Shown here: positions 54,181 through 63,360 of the stretch, piece after piece | Position numbering within the stretch: the first letter of the stretch is position 1 | Layout: every line of letters starts with the position of its first letter | NCBI RefSeq assembly: GCF_001277995.1 | Contig: NZ_CP009220.1 | Location: forward strand, 1,984,001 to 2,048,000 | Direction of reading: 5' to 3' | DNA from: Corynebacterium deserti GIMN1.010 | GTDB lineage: Bacteria > Actinomycetota > Actinomycetes > Mycobacteriales > Mycobacteriaceae | Length of the DNA stretch: 64,000 nt | Notes under the pieces: model-generated | Seen by the model: the letters and a program-made list of their open reading frames with translations, nothing else | Databases searched by the model: none | Told to the model about the DNA's origin: nothing | Program-made: the position numbers and the translations under genes

Positions 54181-56571
54181 ATGAACGGCGATTACGTGGC
54201 TCAAAGCCTACAGCCTCTGCTCAACTTCAAAAACACCAAGGTGAGAGGCACACTCATTACGTTGGCAACGATCGCCTTGGCGCTGACGTTGTGGCCGTCA
54301 ATCTTCAACGTCCGCGCCATCGAATCGTTCGTCTTCTTCTTTCACATTGATACAGACGTGTACCGCGCCGGCGCCCGCGCGTTCCTTGATGGACAAAACC
54401 TGTACACGCAAGATTATCAGGTCGGTGGCATCCAGCTGCCGTTTACTTACCCACCGATTTCCGCAGCACTATTTGTGCCACTCGCGATCCTCCCCAGCAA
54501 CGTCGCCGGCACCCTCCTCACGCTGATCTCCGCTGGTTTGTTGTGGTGGTGCGTTGCGATTGTTTTGCGCAGGGTTTTTAAGACGCTTGACGACGCGGAC
54601 TGCCGCCTCATTTCGTACCTCATTTTGCCCGTGGCATTGTCCACAGAACCGGTATTCCAAACGATCCAGTTTGGTCAAATCAACATCATTTTGATGACGT
54701 TTGTGCTCATGGATACCTTCACCAAAAAACCGTGGCTGCCCCGTGGCTTTTGGATCGGTCTTGCCGCGTCCATCAAGCTCACCCCAGCAGTGTTTGGGTT
54801 GTACTTCCTGGTCAAAAAGGACTGGAAGGGTGCTGGTGTCGCTATCGCATCAGGTGTCGGGTTCTCAGCCCTAGCGTTCTTTTTGTCTCCGGCTAGTTCA
54901 AAGATCTATTGGACAGAAACGCTTAACGATCCCTCCCGCATCGGCAACCTCTCTTATGTTGCCAACCAATCTATGCGGGGTGTGCTCAGCCGTTTGATGC
55001 ATGAGAATCAGGAACTCGTCGAAAAGCTTTGGCTTGTTGCTGTGGCGCTGTGCCTTATTGGTGTCGCGGTAGCCATGGGACGCGCGGTGAAGGCTGGAAA
55101 TGCGCATGGTGCCGTGCTGTTGAACTCACTGATTGCACTGTTTTGTTCCCCCGTGTCGTGGTCACACCATTGGGTGTGGCTCATTCCGATCGTGTTGGGG
55201 CTTGCTGCAAGCGCGTGGAGCCAGCGTACGACAGCTCCGTCCACTGCGGCTACCGCGGGAGTGCTGGCGATGCTCGGTACCATTCCGATGTTCATCACCA
55301 CGTTTTGGACCATGCCGTATGATTCCGAGTCTTACCCCATGTGGCCACTCATTTTGCAACCCTCCGGCAACGCATACGTGGTATTTGCCATCGTGCTGAT
55401 CATCGTTGGGCTGATTAACCCTGGCATTTTTGGCAACGCCACCCCATCAACCAAGCGCATCTCACCGGTTCTTGCAGGCGTGGTGGCGCTCATTGTGTTC
55501 TACCTCTTGGCCAATATTTGGTTTAAAGGAAATGATCGCAATCAAGCACTGTTCCAGTATCCGGTACACACCCTCAATTCCCGAGGACTAACGGACTTCG
55601 GAGAGGTGCTAGTAGGACTGTTCAACGGCAATTCGCTAGCCTCGTTGTGGATTGTCGGCGCACTCAACTTAGCAGCCGTGGGTTGGACCGTGTGGTTCCT
55701 TCTTCGCCGATTCACCACGTTGAAATCCCCTCTGGTGTATCTGTCTGTGCTCACCGCCACGCTCATGACATTTGCTGTCCAAGATGCACTGCAATTTGGC
55801 TCGTTGACCATGCTCGCCTGCGCGATTATCACCACTGATCTGCTGAGCCGACGCCCTGTCATTGCCCGCGGACTGCTCACAGGCTTTGCGGCGGCGCTCT
55901 GCGGCTGGCCACTGCTCATGGTCGTTGGTTTTGTCATTGCGCGACGCTACTCCGCAGTTCTCGTCTCTGTGGGCACCGCAGCAGTGCTGTGTGTTCTGGG
56001 TATTCTGCTCAACCCAGGACCAGCCAATTTGGACTTGTTCCGCTTGTGGTTTAGTGGCCGCGACGGTCGCGATAACTTGTCTTTCTACGCATTCATTGCC
56101 CGCTGGATTTCTGAAGCACCGGCATGGATGTTTGTTTGGGCAATTGTTGGGCTCATACTTGGTGTGTGGGCGATCCACCGTACGTACATTGCAGGTCGAC
56201 GCGACCTCTCTACAGCATTGACCATTGCTGTGCCAGTAATTGTGCTGCCCACGGTGGAACTCCACCACTTAGTGCTGCTCATCCCGCTTGTTGCTGTGCT
56301 TCTGCGCCACGGATATTTCACCATCGTGTATCTGCTGGCATTTGTCTTCATCGTCTCGTGGACACCACAACATTTGTCCTACTCATCGGTGTTCCCACTC
56401 AATGATCCGGCGCCTGAAGGATATGTCGCCCACTTTGGCTGGTACTTACTCGTGGAACCGATGGCGGTAGCTCCGGCTGCGATTATTCTCGGAGTGTATG
56501 TCGCCTGCGGGTTGCTCAAACCCCTACCCCTGCAGGTAGCTCAGTCGTCGCCAAAGGGAGTACTGGCATAG
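54181..56571 (+). CDS. mptC: Double-length GT-C mannosyltransferase, MptC-like
   Basis: A 796-residue polytopic protein. Residues about 35-410 are a complete GT87 unit: IDTDVYRAGARAFLDG, FTYPPISAAL, FQTIQFGQINIILM, GFWIGLAASIKLTPAVFGLY and CSPVSWSHHWVWLIPI. Residues about 420-780 look like a second, diverged copy: LQFGSLTMLACAIITTDLLS, GLLTGFAAALCGWPLLMVV, NLSFYAFIARWI and VELHHLVLLIPL align with the first, but the acidic entry loop and YPP are lost. By synteny it is NCgl2100, reported as MptC, an alpha(1->2) mannosyltransferase making lipomannan branches. ATG 54181 has TACACT exactly 7 nt upstream, so the mRNA is probably leaderless. A perfect terminator follows. Confidence 0.85.
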   Translation: MNGDYVAQSLQPLLNFKNTKVRGTLITLATIALALTLWPSIFNVRAIESFVFFFHIDTDVYRAGARAFLDGQNLYTQDYQVGGIQLPFTYPPISAALFVPLAILPSNVAGTLLTLISAGLLWWCVAIVLRRVFKTLDDADCRLISYLILPVALSTEPVFQTIQFGQINIILMTFVLMDTFTKKPWLPRGFWIGLAASIKLTPAVFGLYFLVKKDWKGAGVAIASGVGFSALAFFLSPASSKIYWTETLNDPSRIGNLSYVANQSMRGVLSRLMHENQELVEKLWLVAVALCLIGVAVAMGRAVKAGNAHGAVLLNSLIALFCSPVSWSHHWVWLIPIVLGLAASAWSQRTTAPSTAATAGVLAMLGTIPMFITTFWTMPYDSESYPMWPLILQPSGNAYVVFAIVLIIVGLINPGIFGNATPSTKRISPVLAGVVALIVFYLLANIWFKGNDRNQALFQYPVHTLNSRGLTDFGEVLVGLFNGNSLASLWIVGALNLAAVGWTVWFLLRRFTTLKSPLVYLSVLTATLMTFAVQDALQFGSLTMLACAIITTDLLSRRPVIARGLLTGFAAALCGWPLLMVVGFVIARRYSAVLVSVGTAAVLCVLGILLNPGPANLDLFRLWFSGRDGRDNLSFYAFIARWISEAPAWMFVWAIVGLILGVWAIHRTYIAGRRDLSTALTIAVPVIVLPTVELHHLVLLIPLVAVLLRHGYFTIVYLLAFVFIVSWTPQHLSYSSVFPLNDPAPEGYVAHFGWYLLVEPMAVAPAAIILGVYVACGLLKPLPLQVAQSSPKGVLA

Positions 56572-56595
56572 GCGGGGACATCCGCGTCTAACTCA

Positions 56596-56633
56596 CAAAA
56601 GTAGGCAGTCCCCGTTGGGACTGCCTACTTTTG
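56596..56633 (+). terminator. Terminator after mptC
   Basis: CAAAAGTAGGCAGTCCC (56596-56612) pairs perfectly with GGGACTGCCTACTTTTG (56617-56633): a 17-bp stem, 4-nt loop and T-rich exit. It also faces the minus-strand small gene at 56.67 kb and can serve both. Confidence 0.92.
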
Positions 56634-56673
56634 TTTACTACTTGTGATCACTCGTCGCTGCGATGTCGTCGGA

Positions 56674-56832
56674 CTACTTAGTCTTGTCAAATGGGACAAA
56701 GATCGCCGCTGCAACGCCGATGACGATGATCGGGGCGATGACTTCCCGTGCTAAATCTAAAGCTGCCACCACGACATACGCAATAATGAGCGCTGCAACA
56801 ATCAGGAACCGGATGCGCATTGTTTTGTTCAT
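56674..56832 (-). CDS. Small two-helix membrane protein
   Basis: A 52-residue ORF, ATG 56832, stop TAG at 56674. The sequence is MNKTMRIRFLIVAALIIAYV, then VVAALDLAREV, then IAPIIVIGVAAAIFVPF and the tail DKTK: a basic start, a hydrophobic helix, a short charged turn and a second hydrophobic helix. It lies 67 bp after the acyltransferase gene on the same strand and just before the terminator shared with mptC. Not recognised; possibly an accessory subunit of the acyltransferase. The stretch between the genes is otherwise empty. Confidence 0.6.
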   Translation of the reverse strand: MNKTMRIRFLIVAALIIAYVVVAALDLAREVIAPIIVIGVAAAIFVPFDKTK

Positions 56833-56899
56833 GGGAAGCGTCCAATCTTTCTAATGATGTCTTGCTTGGTCTCTGCTCTATCGACGCTCTATCCTCGCT

Positions 56900-58177
56900 C
56901 TACCGAGGCGATGTGGCTTCCGGTTCTGGCAGGCCTTTAGCTTCAGCAATTCTAGCGTCAGTAGTCTCCGCGTCCGAAGGACCTCCAGAGACAACCTTAC
57001 TCTCAGGCAAGCGTGGCGGAACCATGGTCCAACCAAGAACTGGGATCTTAGACAGCAGGTACATGAGGTATCCGCCGAGCATTGCGCACGCGAAGGCAAT
57101 GACCATCCACGTGTTGGTGTGATACCACATGCTTTCTGCAGCATTGTCGATCTTCATGAACCTCCAACGCAAGGAGAAACCGAAGATGAGGGTAAGTCCC
57201 AGCGCATGGCCAATGTAGATCGGCAAAGTGTGACGACCCACCATCTTCAAAAATGATGCGATCGGGCCGAGCTTGGAAAGCCACACGCACAGGACAATGC
57301 CCGCGGGAATGGAAAGAATCCTGATGATCAAGCTCGGAATGTGGTTCATATCAAAGCCGGTGAGTTGCCCACCCAACGCATCCGCAAATTGGTCTCTGAG
57401 GTGAATGAGCCACACCATCGTGGCTCCTCGGTTTTCTGCCACACGGATGGCATCCGCTACGACATTGACAGCTAAGCCCGCAACGTAGAGAACCACCGCA
57501 AAGACGATTGCTGCTGGTTTTGTGGCAGCTTCAGCAAAGCGTGTGATCAGTGGTCGGAAATAAGCTCCGATCATGAATAACGGTAGGTAGATGATTGTCT
57601 TGCGGAGTAATTCGTACTCACTGTACGCGGGCATAAATAGCCACGGCGCTGCCACCACGGCAACGATGGCCCATCCGGGGAGTTTTTTGGTCGCCCACAA
57701 AATAACATTGAACAGGATGAGGAAGTACAGGAACCAATACATATTGGTGGCCAGCGCCATCGTTTGTGCGTACCACTCCAGTTCTGCTGGTGCTCTACCT
57801 GTAAAGATAGTGCCTTCAAGGCGGTAAGTGTAAAGGTTGATCGGGGTCCAAATGAGATATGGGATGAGGTAGAACCACAACCTGCCCCGGAAGAGTTCTC
57901 CAAAGGTTTGATTGAGTACCTTCACAGAAAAGAATCCACTGACTAGGAAGAACAGGGGCATGCGCAGTGGATCAAGAAGCAAATTCAGCTGTGCCAGCAA
58001 CGTTTCATTGGCGCCGGGGATAGCAAGTGTTACGTGAAGGAGGACAACTCCTAAAATGGAAACACCTTTGGCGATGTCTGGCCAATCCATGCGCTGAGCG
58101 GAAGCGGACTTTGTGGTGGCAGGTTTTGCGGTAGGGGTCGCCGATGTGGGTGCTGGGTGTGAATGTCCAGTTGTCAC
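56900..58177 (-). CDS. Membrane acyltransferase, family 3 (OafA/NodX-like)
   Basis: A 425-residue integral membrane protein with about 10 helices belonging to the acyltransferase 3 family, which transfers acyl groups such as acetyl or succinyl to sugars or lipids. The helix-1 motif is VLLHVTLAI with the catalytic-type His, MPLFFLVSGFFSVKV follows (the R/P-FFF-SG segment), and VGRHTLPIYIGHALGL is the C-terminal family signature. Both ends are disordered (Thr/Pro/Ser-rich). GTG 58177 has an AGGAGCG stretch upstream. Glycolipid or cell-envelope acylation is likely from the surrounding genes, but the acceptor is unknown. Confidence 0.85.
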   Translation of the reverse strand: MTTGHSHPAPTSATPTAKPATTKSASAQRMDWPDIAKGVSILGVVLLHVTLAIPGANETLLAQLNLLLDPLRMPLFFLVSGFFSVKVLNQTFGELFRGRLWFYLIPYLIWTPINLYTYRLEGTIFTGRAPAELEWYAQTMALATNMYWFLYFLILFNVILWATKKLPGWAIVAVVAAPWLFMPAYSEYELLRKTIIYLPLFMIGAYFRPLITRFAEAATKPAAIVFAVVLYVAGLAVNVVADAIRVAENRGATMVWLIHLRDQFADALGGQLTGFDMNHIPSLIIRILSIPAGIVLCVWLSKLGPIASFLKMVGRHTLPIYIGHALGLTLIFGFSLRWRFMKIDNAAESMWYHTNTWMVIAFACAMLGGYLMYLLSKIPVLGWTMVPPRLPESKVVSGGPSDAETTDARIAEAKGLPEPEATSPR

Positions 58178-58400
58178 GGTCGGAAGACGCTCCTAGCAAC
58201 GGCGGCGCACAGTTGCTTGCACCGCCAGCTATAAATAAAAATCCAGAAGTTAACGTCGTTGTTACTTTCTGGTCAACTGCCAAAGCCTATCGGGTACCTA
58301 GGGTACCGCCCTCGGCAGTGATTTGTGAAACATCAATGACCGTTTTTCGAAGTTTTAGAGAGCAATCCCACAGCTTTCGCTATCAATGTTTCCACTTAAC

Positions 58401-59138
58401 TTAACCGCGAGGCTCCGTGCCCTTGGGAAATCCATGGCCAGCTTCCAATGAATCCTTAACGTCCTTGGAATAGGCATCAACGTAGGGTTCGCCGGTGAGA
58501 TCAGCAAGGGTGAACATGACATGGTCGGTGAGTTGGCGAGCCGCCTCATGGGAGCCTGCTTCCAGACCCTTGTCTGCGACAAACTTCAGTGGGTCGATCG
58601 GGGTACCAATCTTCACTCTCACCTTGGCTGGTCGAGGGAACCAGCTGCCGATGGGGTTGGCGTTACGGCTACCAATCATGGCGACGGGGATAATCCGCAC
58701 GCCGGTTTCCATTGCTACATAGGCCATGCCGGTCTTTCCCTTGTAGATTCGACCGTCTGGCGATCGGGAACCTTCGGGGTAAATGCCAAAGAGGTCTCCC
58801 CTGCCAAGCACACTCTTGGCGGTGTTCATGAGGGAATCCATGGCATTGTCGGCGGTGCGATCAAGTGGCACCTGTCCCACAGAGGTGAAAAACCACTTCT
58901 GGAACTTCCCCTTGAGACCTGGAGAGGTGAAGTATTCCGCCTTTGCTGGGAAGGTGAGCTGCCGTGGGCACAGAAGGGGGAAGTAGAACGAGTCCATCAC
59001 GGCCTGGTGGTTGGAGGCCATGATTGCGGGACCTTCGGCTGGGATGTTTTCTTTGCCGTCGATTTTTGGCCGGTTGTATACGCGAAGGAAAGGACCTACC
59101 AGAACATATTTAAAAAACCAGTACCAGTTGTTCTTCAT
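58401..59138 (-). CDS. plsC: 1-acylglycerol-3-phosphate acyltransferase, PlsC-like
   Basis: Transfers a fatty acyl group in phospholipid synthesis or remodelling. The 245 residues carry the acyltransferase HX4D motif in MASNHQAVMDSFYF, followed by FFTSVGQVPLDRT, then GIYPEGSRSPDGRIYKGKTG (EGxRS-like) and IIPVAMIG, the four family blocks. An amphipathic N-terminus (YWFFKYVLVGPFLRVY) should bind the membrane. Corynebacteria have several PlsC-like proteins, and the neighbouring glk and pimB' suggest the enzyme may act on phosphatidylinositol mannosides as well as phosphatidic acid; that is inference. Gene-free gaps on both sides are short. Confidence 0.88.
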   Translation of the reverse strand: MKNNWYWFFKYVLVGPFLRVYNRPKIDGKENIPAEGPAIMASNHQAVMDSFYFPLLCPRQLTFPAKAEYFTSPGLKGKFQKWFFTSVGQVPLDRTADNAMDSLMNTAKSVLGRGDLFGIYPEGSRSPDGRIYKGKTGMAYVAMETGVRIIPVAMIGSRNANPIGSWFPRPAKVRVKIGTPIDPLKFVADKGLEAGSHEAARQLTDHVMFTLADLTGEPYVDAYSKDVKDSLEAGHGFPKGTEPRG

Positions 59139-59300
59139 GATTGTTAAGGGATCCCCTTCTCCGCGACATCACATATTTCTGCAATTGGATTTTAAGGATA
59201 CGTTACTCCCTTATCCTATTTGTCTGTGCGCCACAAAGAAGCCGCACTCAATATTCAATTGTTATGGGCTGGGGTAGGCCTTTTGGATGACTGCAAACAG

Positions 59301-60263
59301 CTAGACAGCTACACGGCGCGCTAGATCAGCCACTCCGATCATTCCTGCGTCGCCGCCTAGTTTGGCGGTACCTATCTTGGCTAATGGGCGGTGCCCTGCG
59401 CCAACGATGCGGGTGGAATAGTGCTGGATAGCTTGGTCAAGGTAGAGATCCGCGTCGCGGGAGACGCCTCCGCCAATGATGATCATGCCGGGATCAAGCA
59501 CGTCGGCGATGATGGACAGGGTTTCGCCAAGCCATTCGCTAAAGTCTGAGACCACTGCAATACCCAACTCGTCGCCATCTCGGGCTGCTGACGTAATCAT
59601 TTTGCCCGTGACTGATTCTGGGTTGGTGGTGATTTGCGTGCGCAGAGGACTCGTCGGAAAGCGCCCGTGCGACGCCAATTCACGTGCCGTGTAAACCAGC
59701 GCAGTGCCTGAGCAGTAGCGCTCCAGGCACCCTTCTTTTCCACAGGAACACGGGCGGCCGCCTCGGACGACGCGCAGGTGGCCAAATTCTGGGGCGGTGC
59801 CAAATGCACCACGGTAAATTTCGCCATTGTCGATCAGTGCAGCTCCCATGCCGGTTCCCAGAGCCAACAGCACCCAGTTGTCAGCACCTTGACCTGCACC
59901 AAAGCGGTGTTCACCCCAGGCTGCAGAGTTGGCGTCGTGTTCCAAACGAACTGGCAATCCGAGCAAATCTTCCAGCTTGGAGCGCACTGGTTCATCACGC
60001 CATGGAAGGTGCGGCGCAAAGCGCACGGTTTCGCATTCAGGGTCTAAAAATCCCGCAACGGCCAGGCCAACGGCGTCGACGGGATACTGTGACTTCAGTT
60101 CTGCAACGAGGTCGAAAATACCACGTTCCATGTCGTGGGTGGTTCGTGGCGATGGTGCCGACAGGCTGGTGATGATGTGGCCGGAGGCGTCGACAAGCCC
60201 CGCCCGCATGTTGGTGCCGCCAATGTCAAAGCCCACCGCGTAATTGGTCGGTGTTTGTGGCAT
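59301..60263 (-). CDS. glk: Glucokinase, ROK family
   Basis: Phosphorylates glucose for entry into central metabolism, independent of the PTS. At 320 residues it has the ATP-binding GFDIGGTNMRAGLVD, the glucose region LEHDANSAAWGEHRFGAG, ALGTGMGAAL, and the zinc cluster CSCGKEGCLERYCSG typical of ROK sugar kinases. There is no N-terminal HTH, so it is a kinase and not a ROK repressor. C. glutamicum has a glucokinase at this position as I recall. The ATG has GAGGGG upstream. It is followed 162 bp later by the plsC-like gene and preceded by pimB'. Confidence 0.93.
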   Translation of the reverse strand: MPQTPTNYAVGFDIGGTNMRAGLVDASGHIITSLSAPSPRTTHDMERGIFDLVAELKSQYPVDAVGLAVAGFLDPECETVRFAPHLPWRDEPVRSKLEDLLGLPVRLEHDANSAAWGEHRFGAGQGADNWVLLALGTGMGAALIDNGEIYRGAFGTAPEFGHLRVVRGGRPCSCGKEGCLERYCSGTALVYTARELASHGRFPTSPLRTQITTNPESVTGKMITSAARDGDELGIAVVSDFSEWLGETLSIIADVLDPGMIIIGGGVSRDADLYLDQAIQHYSTRIVGAGHRPLAKIGTAKLGGDAGMIGVADLARRVAV

Positions 60264-60344
60264 AGCGTGGCCCCTCGCGATCTGACGGAAAGTACGTGAA
60301 GATAATCTTTCAAAGTATAGCTACGAACCTCCGCGCAACCACAT

Positions 60345-61490
60345 TCACCGATTTCCTTGCAAGATTTCCGTCAGACGCGCGCCCATAATCTCCCACGCCC
60401 ATTCCTGCTCGACGTGCGCACGCCCCGCAGCGCCCATGGTGGCCCGGCGTTGCGGGGAGTCCAACAAACCGACAAGCGTTGAAGCAAGCTTTTCGACGTC
60501 CGACCCCCGCACAACCACCCCAGTTGCCGACGTGACGGTCTCAGGCGCGCCACCGGAATCTCCTGCAACCACAGGAATTCCGCAGGCCTGCGCCTCCAAA
60601 TAAACGATTCCCAAACCTTCAACATCAAGGCCACCTCCCCTGGTTCGTGCAGGCATGGCAAAGATATCAGCTGCGGCAAGAGTATTGATCATCTCGGCAT
60701 AGTCCAAGCGACCCAAGAACCTCACGTTGGCAAACGTACCTTCCGCGAGCTTACGCAGCGTGGATTCATAGCGACCACTGCCCACAATGAGCAGCTGAGC
60801 ATCTGGGTGTTTAAGTGCAACCTTGTCCATCGCCTCGATGAGCGAATCTTGGCCTTTTCGAGGCACCAACCGGGAGGTACACACGATCACCGGAGTGTCG
60901 TCCCCGATACCTAGTTTGGCTCGGGTCGCACTGCGTTGCTCGGGCGTTGCGGGGTGAAATACGTTTACATCAACGCCTGAAGGCAAATGAACAAACGTGG
61001 GGTGGGTGCCAAAGGCTCGCTGGAAGCGACCAAGAGTGTAACCCGAAATATAGGTGACAATATCCACGTCATCGCCAATCTTGCGCAACGATTGCCTAGC
61101 GCCTGGAAGCATCGACCACCCGACCTCATGCCCGTGGGTGGAGGCAATGATTCGGGTAGCTCCTGCCTGACGGGCCTTTTTTGCCATCAACGCAAGAGGC
61201 GCTGCCGCCCCAAACCACACATTGTTTATGTCTCGTTCCCTAATTATTTCAGACATCGCGTACGCCGTGGTGGGCGATGGCAGCATCACAGACCGTGGCC
61301 ACCTAATTACCTCATGATCCAGGCCTGCATCATAAACAGCAGTCTCTTCAAGGTTCTGCGTCGAGGCAAACACAGTGATGGTGGATGGATCCTGGGTAGC
61401 GATGAAATCCCGAAGGTAGCTTTGAATTCCTCCCACCCTCGGTGGAAAATCATTGGTCACAATGAGAGTTCTGCGGGGTGCGGACACCAT
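60345..61490 (-). CDS. pimB: GDP-mannose:phosphatidylinositol mannoside mannosyltransferase PimB'
   Basis: A GT4 enzyme that adds the second mannose to PIM1, forming (Ac)PIM2, the anchor of lipomannan. The 381 residues contain NDFPPRVGGIQSYLRDF with the GG loop, the interdomain GDDTPVIVCTSRLVPRKGQD, and the nucleotide-binding segment ARTRGGGLDVEGLGIVYLEAQ with the E-x7-E pair. Mycobacterial/corynebacterial PimB' (NCgl2106) lies in this context. SD AGGAG is 4-5 nt upstream of the ATG. Its product feeds MptA/MptC/MptD elsewhere in the window, so the two clusters serve one pathway. Confidence 0.9.
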   Translation of the reverse strand: MVSAPRRTLIVTNDFPPRVGGIQSYLRDFIATQDPSTITVFASTQNLEETAVYDAGLDHEVIRWPRSVMLPSPTTAYAMSEIIRERDINNVWFGAAAPLALMAKKARQAGATRIIASTHGHEVGWSMLPGARQSLRKIGDDVDIVTYISGYTLGRFQRAFGTHPTFVHLPSGVDVNVFHPATPEQRSATRAKLGIGDDTPVIVCTSRLVPRKGQDSLIEAMDKVALKHPDAQLLIVGSGRYESTLRKLAEGTFANVRFLGRLDYAEMINTLAAADIFAMPARTRGGGLDVEGLGIVYLEAQACGIPVVAGDSGGAPETVTSATGVVVRGSDVEKLASTLVGLLDSPQRRATMGAAGRAHVEQEWAWEIMGARLTEILQGNR

Positions 61491-61509
61491 GATTCTCCTG
61501 ACTGGCTAG

Positions 61510-62556
61510 CTAATAGCGACGAGCTCCATAAAACGGCGCTGAGTCAACAGATACCACCTGAACCGGGATTCCGTAATCTGAGGCGTGCACAATCTTGCCC
61601 TCACCGATGTAAAGCCCCACATGGGTTGCCCCAGGGTAGTACCCAATGACATCGCCTGGCTGCAGTTCGTCCCTACTCACGGGAGTCCCACCTGCCATTT
61701 GAGCTTGTGAGGTGCGAGGCAGCGTTTTGCCCATCTGCTGGTACGCCCAAAAGATCAAACCAGAGCAATCAAACTCATCAGGCCCGATTGCTCCCCATCC
61801 ATAGGGACTCCCCAATTTGGACAGTGCGGCCTGCACCGCGCCGGACGATTGCGAGGACAGGCCAAGAAGTTGCGTCAGATCCACCTCAAGTGGGCTGTTC
61901 TTTGACTCCCACAAAACACGCTCTTCAGGTGTCAGATTATCCACACGTGCGCGGATATCTGCCTTGCGCTGATCAAGCCCTTCACGTTCTGCTTCCAACT
62001 CCCCCAGCCGGACGTTTAGCTGCCCCAATTGGAATTCAGCCTCAGCGCGGTTTCGGTTGGCTTGATCAACCGCATCGGAAGCTTTCTGTGATTCCTCGTT
62101 GAGGGCTGCAACCACATCACTGGTGGATTTAGACAGCGTCGAGAGATAACTCATGCGATCAATCGCATTTTGGGGATCCTCGGCAGAAATAGCCACTGTC
62201 AAAGGATCCAGCACAGTTCCACGGTATTTAGCCTGAGCGATGCGATTGATCTCCACTCGATAGGACTCGACGTTTGCGGCAGCCACAGCAGCAGCGTCAC
62301 GGTACTCCCCGACGACCGTCTCGATGCCCTTGATCTTGCCCTCGCGGTCTTCGATTTCAATTTCGAGCGCTTTGACTTCCTCATTTTGCGCGGAAGTCTC
62401 CTGAGAGAAGGACTCAATGTCTGCGATGAGTTGATCAACTTCCTCAGCGTGTGCAGCAGTGGGACTAGACACCAATGTGCAAGCAACAACCAAGGAGCCA
62501 ACAACGCTTCCCCAACGGCGCGCAAACATGTTCTTTTGACCCCTATCCGCATTCAT
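61510..62556 (-). CDS. Secreted NlpC/P60 endopeptidase with coiled coil
   Basis: A 348-residue exported cell-wall hydrolase of the RipA/cg2401 type. A signal peptide ends near residue 38 (SSPTAAHA), followed by a long coiled coil (about 40-210, with DREGKIKGIE.. and LGELEAEREGLDQRK), and the NlpC/P60 domain at the C-terminus. Catalytic Cys is in DEFDCSGLIFWAYQQMGK and His in GATHVGLYIGEGKIVHA. It should cut D-Glu-mDAP peptide bonds. I start at ATG 62556; the frame continues upstream without a signal peptide. It follows the other NlpC/P60 gene but a terminator lies between. The coiled coil suggests autoinhibition or regulation, as in RipA. Confidence 0.92.
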   Translation of the reverse strand: MNADRGQKNMFARRWGSVVGSLVVACTLVSSPTAAHAEEVDQLIADIESFSQETSAQNEEVKALEIEIEDREGKIKGIETVVGEYRDAAAVAAANVESYRVEINRIAQAKYRGTVLDPLTVAISAEDPQNAIDRMSYLSTLSKSTSDVVAALNEESQKASDAVDQANRNRAEAEFQLGQLNVRLGELEAEREGLDQRKADIRARVDNLTPEERVLWESKNSPLEVDLTQLLGLSSQSSGAVQAALSKLGSPYGWGAIGPDEFDCSGLIFWAYQQMGKTLPRTSQAQMAGGTPVSRDELQPGDVIGYYPGATHVGLYIGEGKIVHASDYGIPVQVVSVDSAPFYGARRY

Positions 62557-62653
62557 TTTTCCACACTCTCGGATTACTTTAGCTTGAGTCCACTGCCGAA
62601 ACCAAGACTTGAGCAAGACTGTGACGCCTGTGAAAAAAATGGCATCCAACAGG

Positions 62654-62691
62654 AAAACCCCGCCCGACCGAAGTGTTGGTCGAACGGGGCT
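62654..62691 (-). terminator. Terminator between the two NlpC/P60 genes
   Basis: On the minus strand GCCCCGTTCGACC pairs with GGTCGGGCGGGG (two G-U wobbles) around AACACTTC, followed by TTTT. It ends the transcript of the 62.7-63.3 kb gene, so the downstream NlpC/P60 gene probably has its own promoter. Confidence 0.8.
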
Positions 62692-62709
62692 TACCGTCAA
62701 TCCGCGAAT

Positions 62710-63345
62710 TTAGAAGCGGACTGCTGAGTGGAATGGCATGTAGTCCAGGGAGTTCTCAGACAGCGGGGTGTTGCTGTTGAGAGCGTGAACAACGGTACCG
62801 TTACCGGTGTAGATGCCAACGTGGGTTGCACCGGAGTAGAAAGCAACGATGTCACCAGGCTGAAGGTCAGAGTAAGCAACTGGAGTGCCCTGTGCTGCCT
62901 GAGCCTGAGAGGTACGAGGGATGGACTTGCCGACTTGGCTGTATGCCCAAGAGGTCAGGCCGGAGCAGTCGAAGGCGTTAGGGCCTGCCGCACCCCAGCC
63001 GTATGGAGCGCCAATCTTGGTGCGGGCGGCGTCGACGATTGCCTGTCCGGTGGTGGTCGCTGGCGCAGCCTGAGCCTCCACAGCTGGAGCGTCTACAACT
63101 GCTGCGTATGCGGTTGGGGATGCCTGGTTTGCCAGGGATGGGATCCACTGATCAATGCCTGGGACGTTGTTAAGTCCCTGGACGTTCTCGATGCCAGCAA
63201 CTTCAACGCTGTAGTTGGTGTTGGGAACAACAACTTCTGCTGCCTGTGCCGGGGTGGCGATGGCTGCGGTAGCGCCAACGGCAACTGCGGATGCTGCTAC
63301 AGCATTGCGAGCTGCGTTAGAATTGCTGCGACGGTGCTTACCCAC
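62710..63345 (-). CDS. Secreted NlpC/P60 endopeptidase
   Basis: A 211-residue exported peptidase, the shorter partner of the coiled-coil one downstream. The signal peptide ends near residue 36 (ATPAQAAE). A linker rich in Ala/Thr follows, and the NlpC/P60 domain occupies about 100-211. Catalytic Cys lies in NAFDCSGLTSWAYSQVGK and His in GATHVGIYTGNGTVVHA. The domain matches the first NlpC/P60 protein closely, so duplication with loss or gain of the coiled coil is likely. The long leader carries a ydaO-type riboswitch, so expression should follow c-di-AMP. It probably trims stem peptides during growth at the poles and septum. Confidence 0.94.
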   Translation of the reverse strand: MGKHRRSNSNAARNAVAASAVAVGATAAIATPAQAAEVVVPNTNYSVEVAGIENVQGLNNVPGIDQWIPSLANQASPTAYAAVVDAPAVEAQAAPATTTGQAIVDAARTKIGAPYGWGAAGPNAFDCSGLTSWAYSQVGKSIPRTSQAQAAQGTPVAYSDLQPGDIVAFYSGATHVGIYTGNGTVVHALNSNTPLSENSLDYMPFHSAVRF

Positions 63346-63360
63346 TAATGAAACTCCAAA

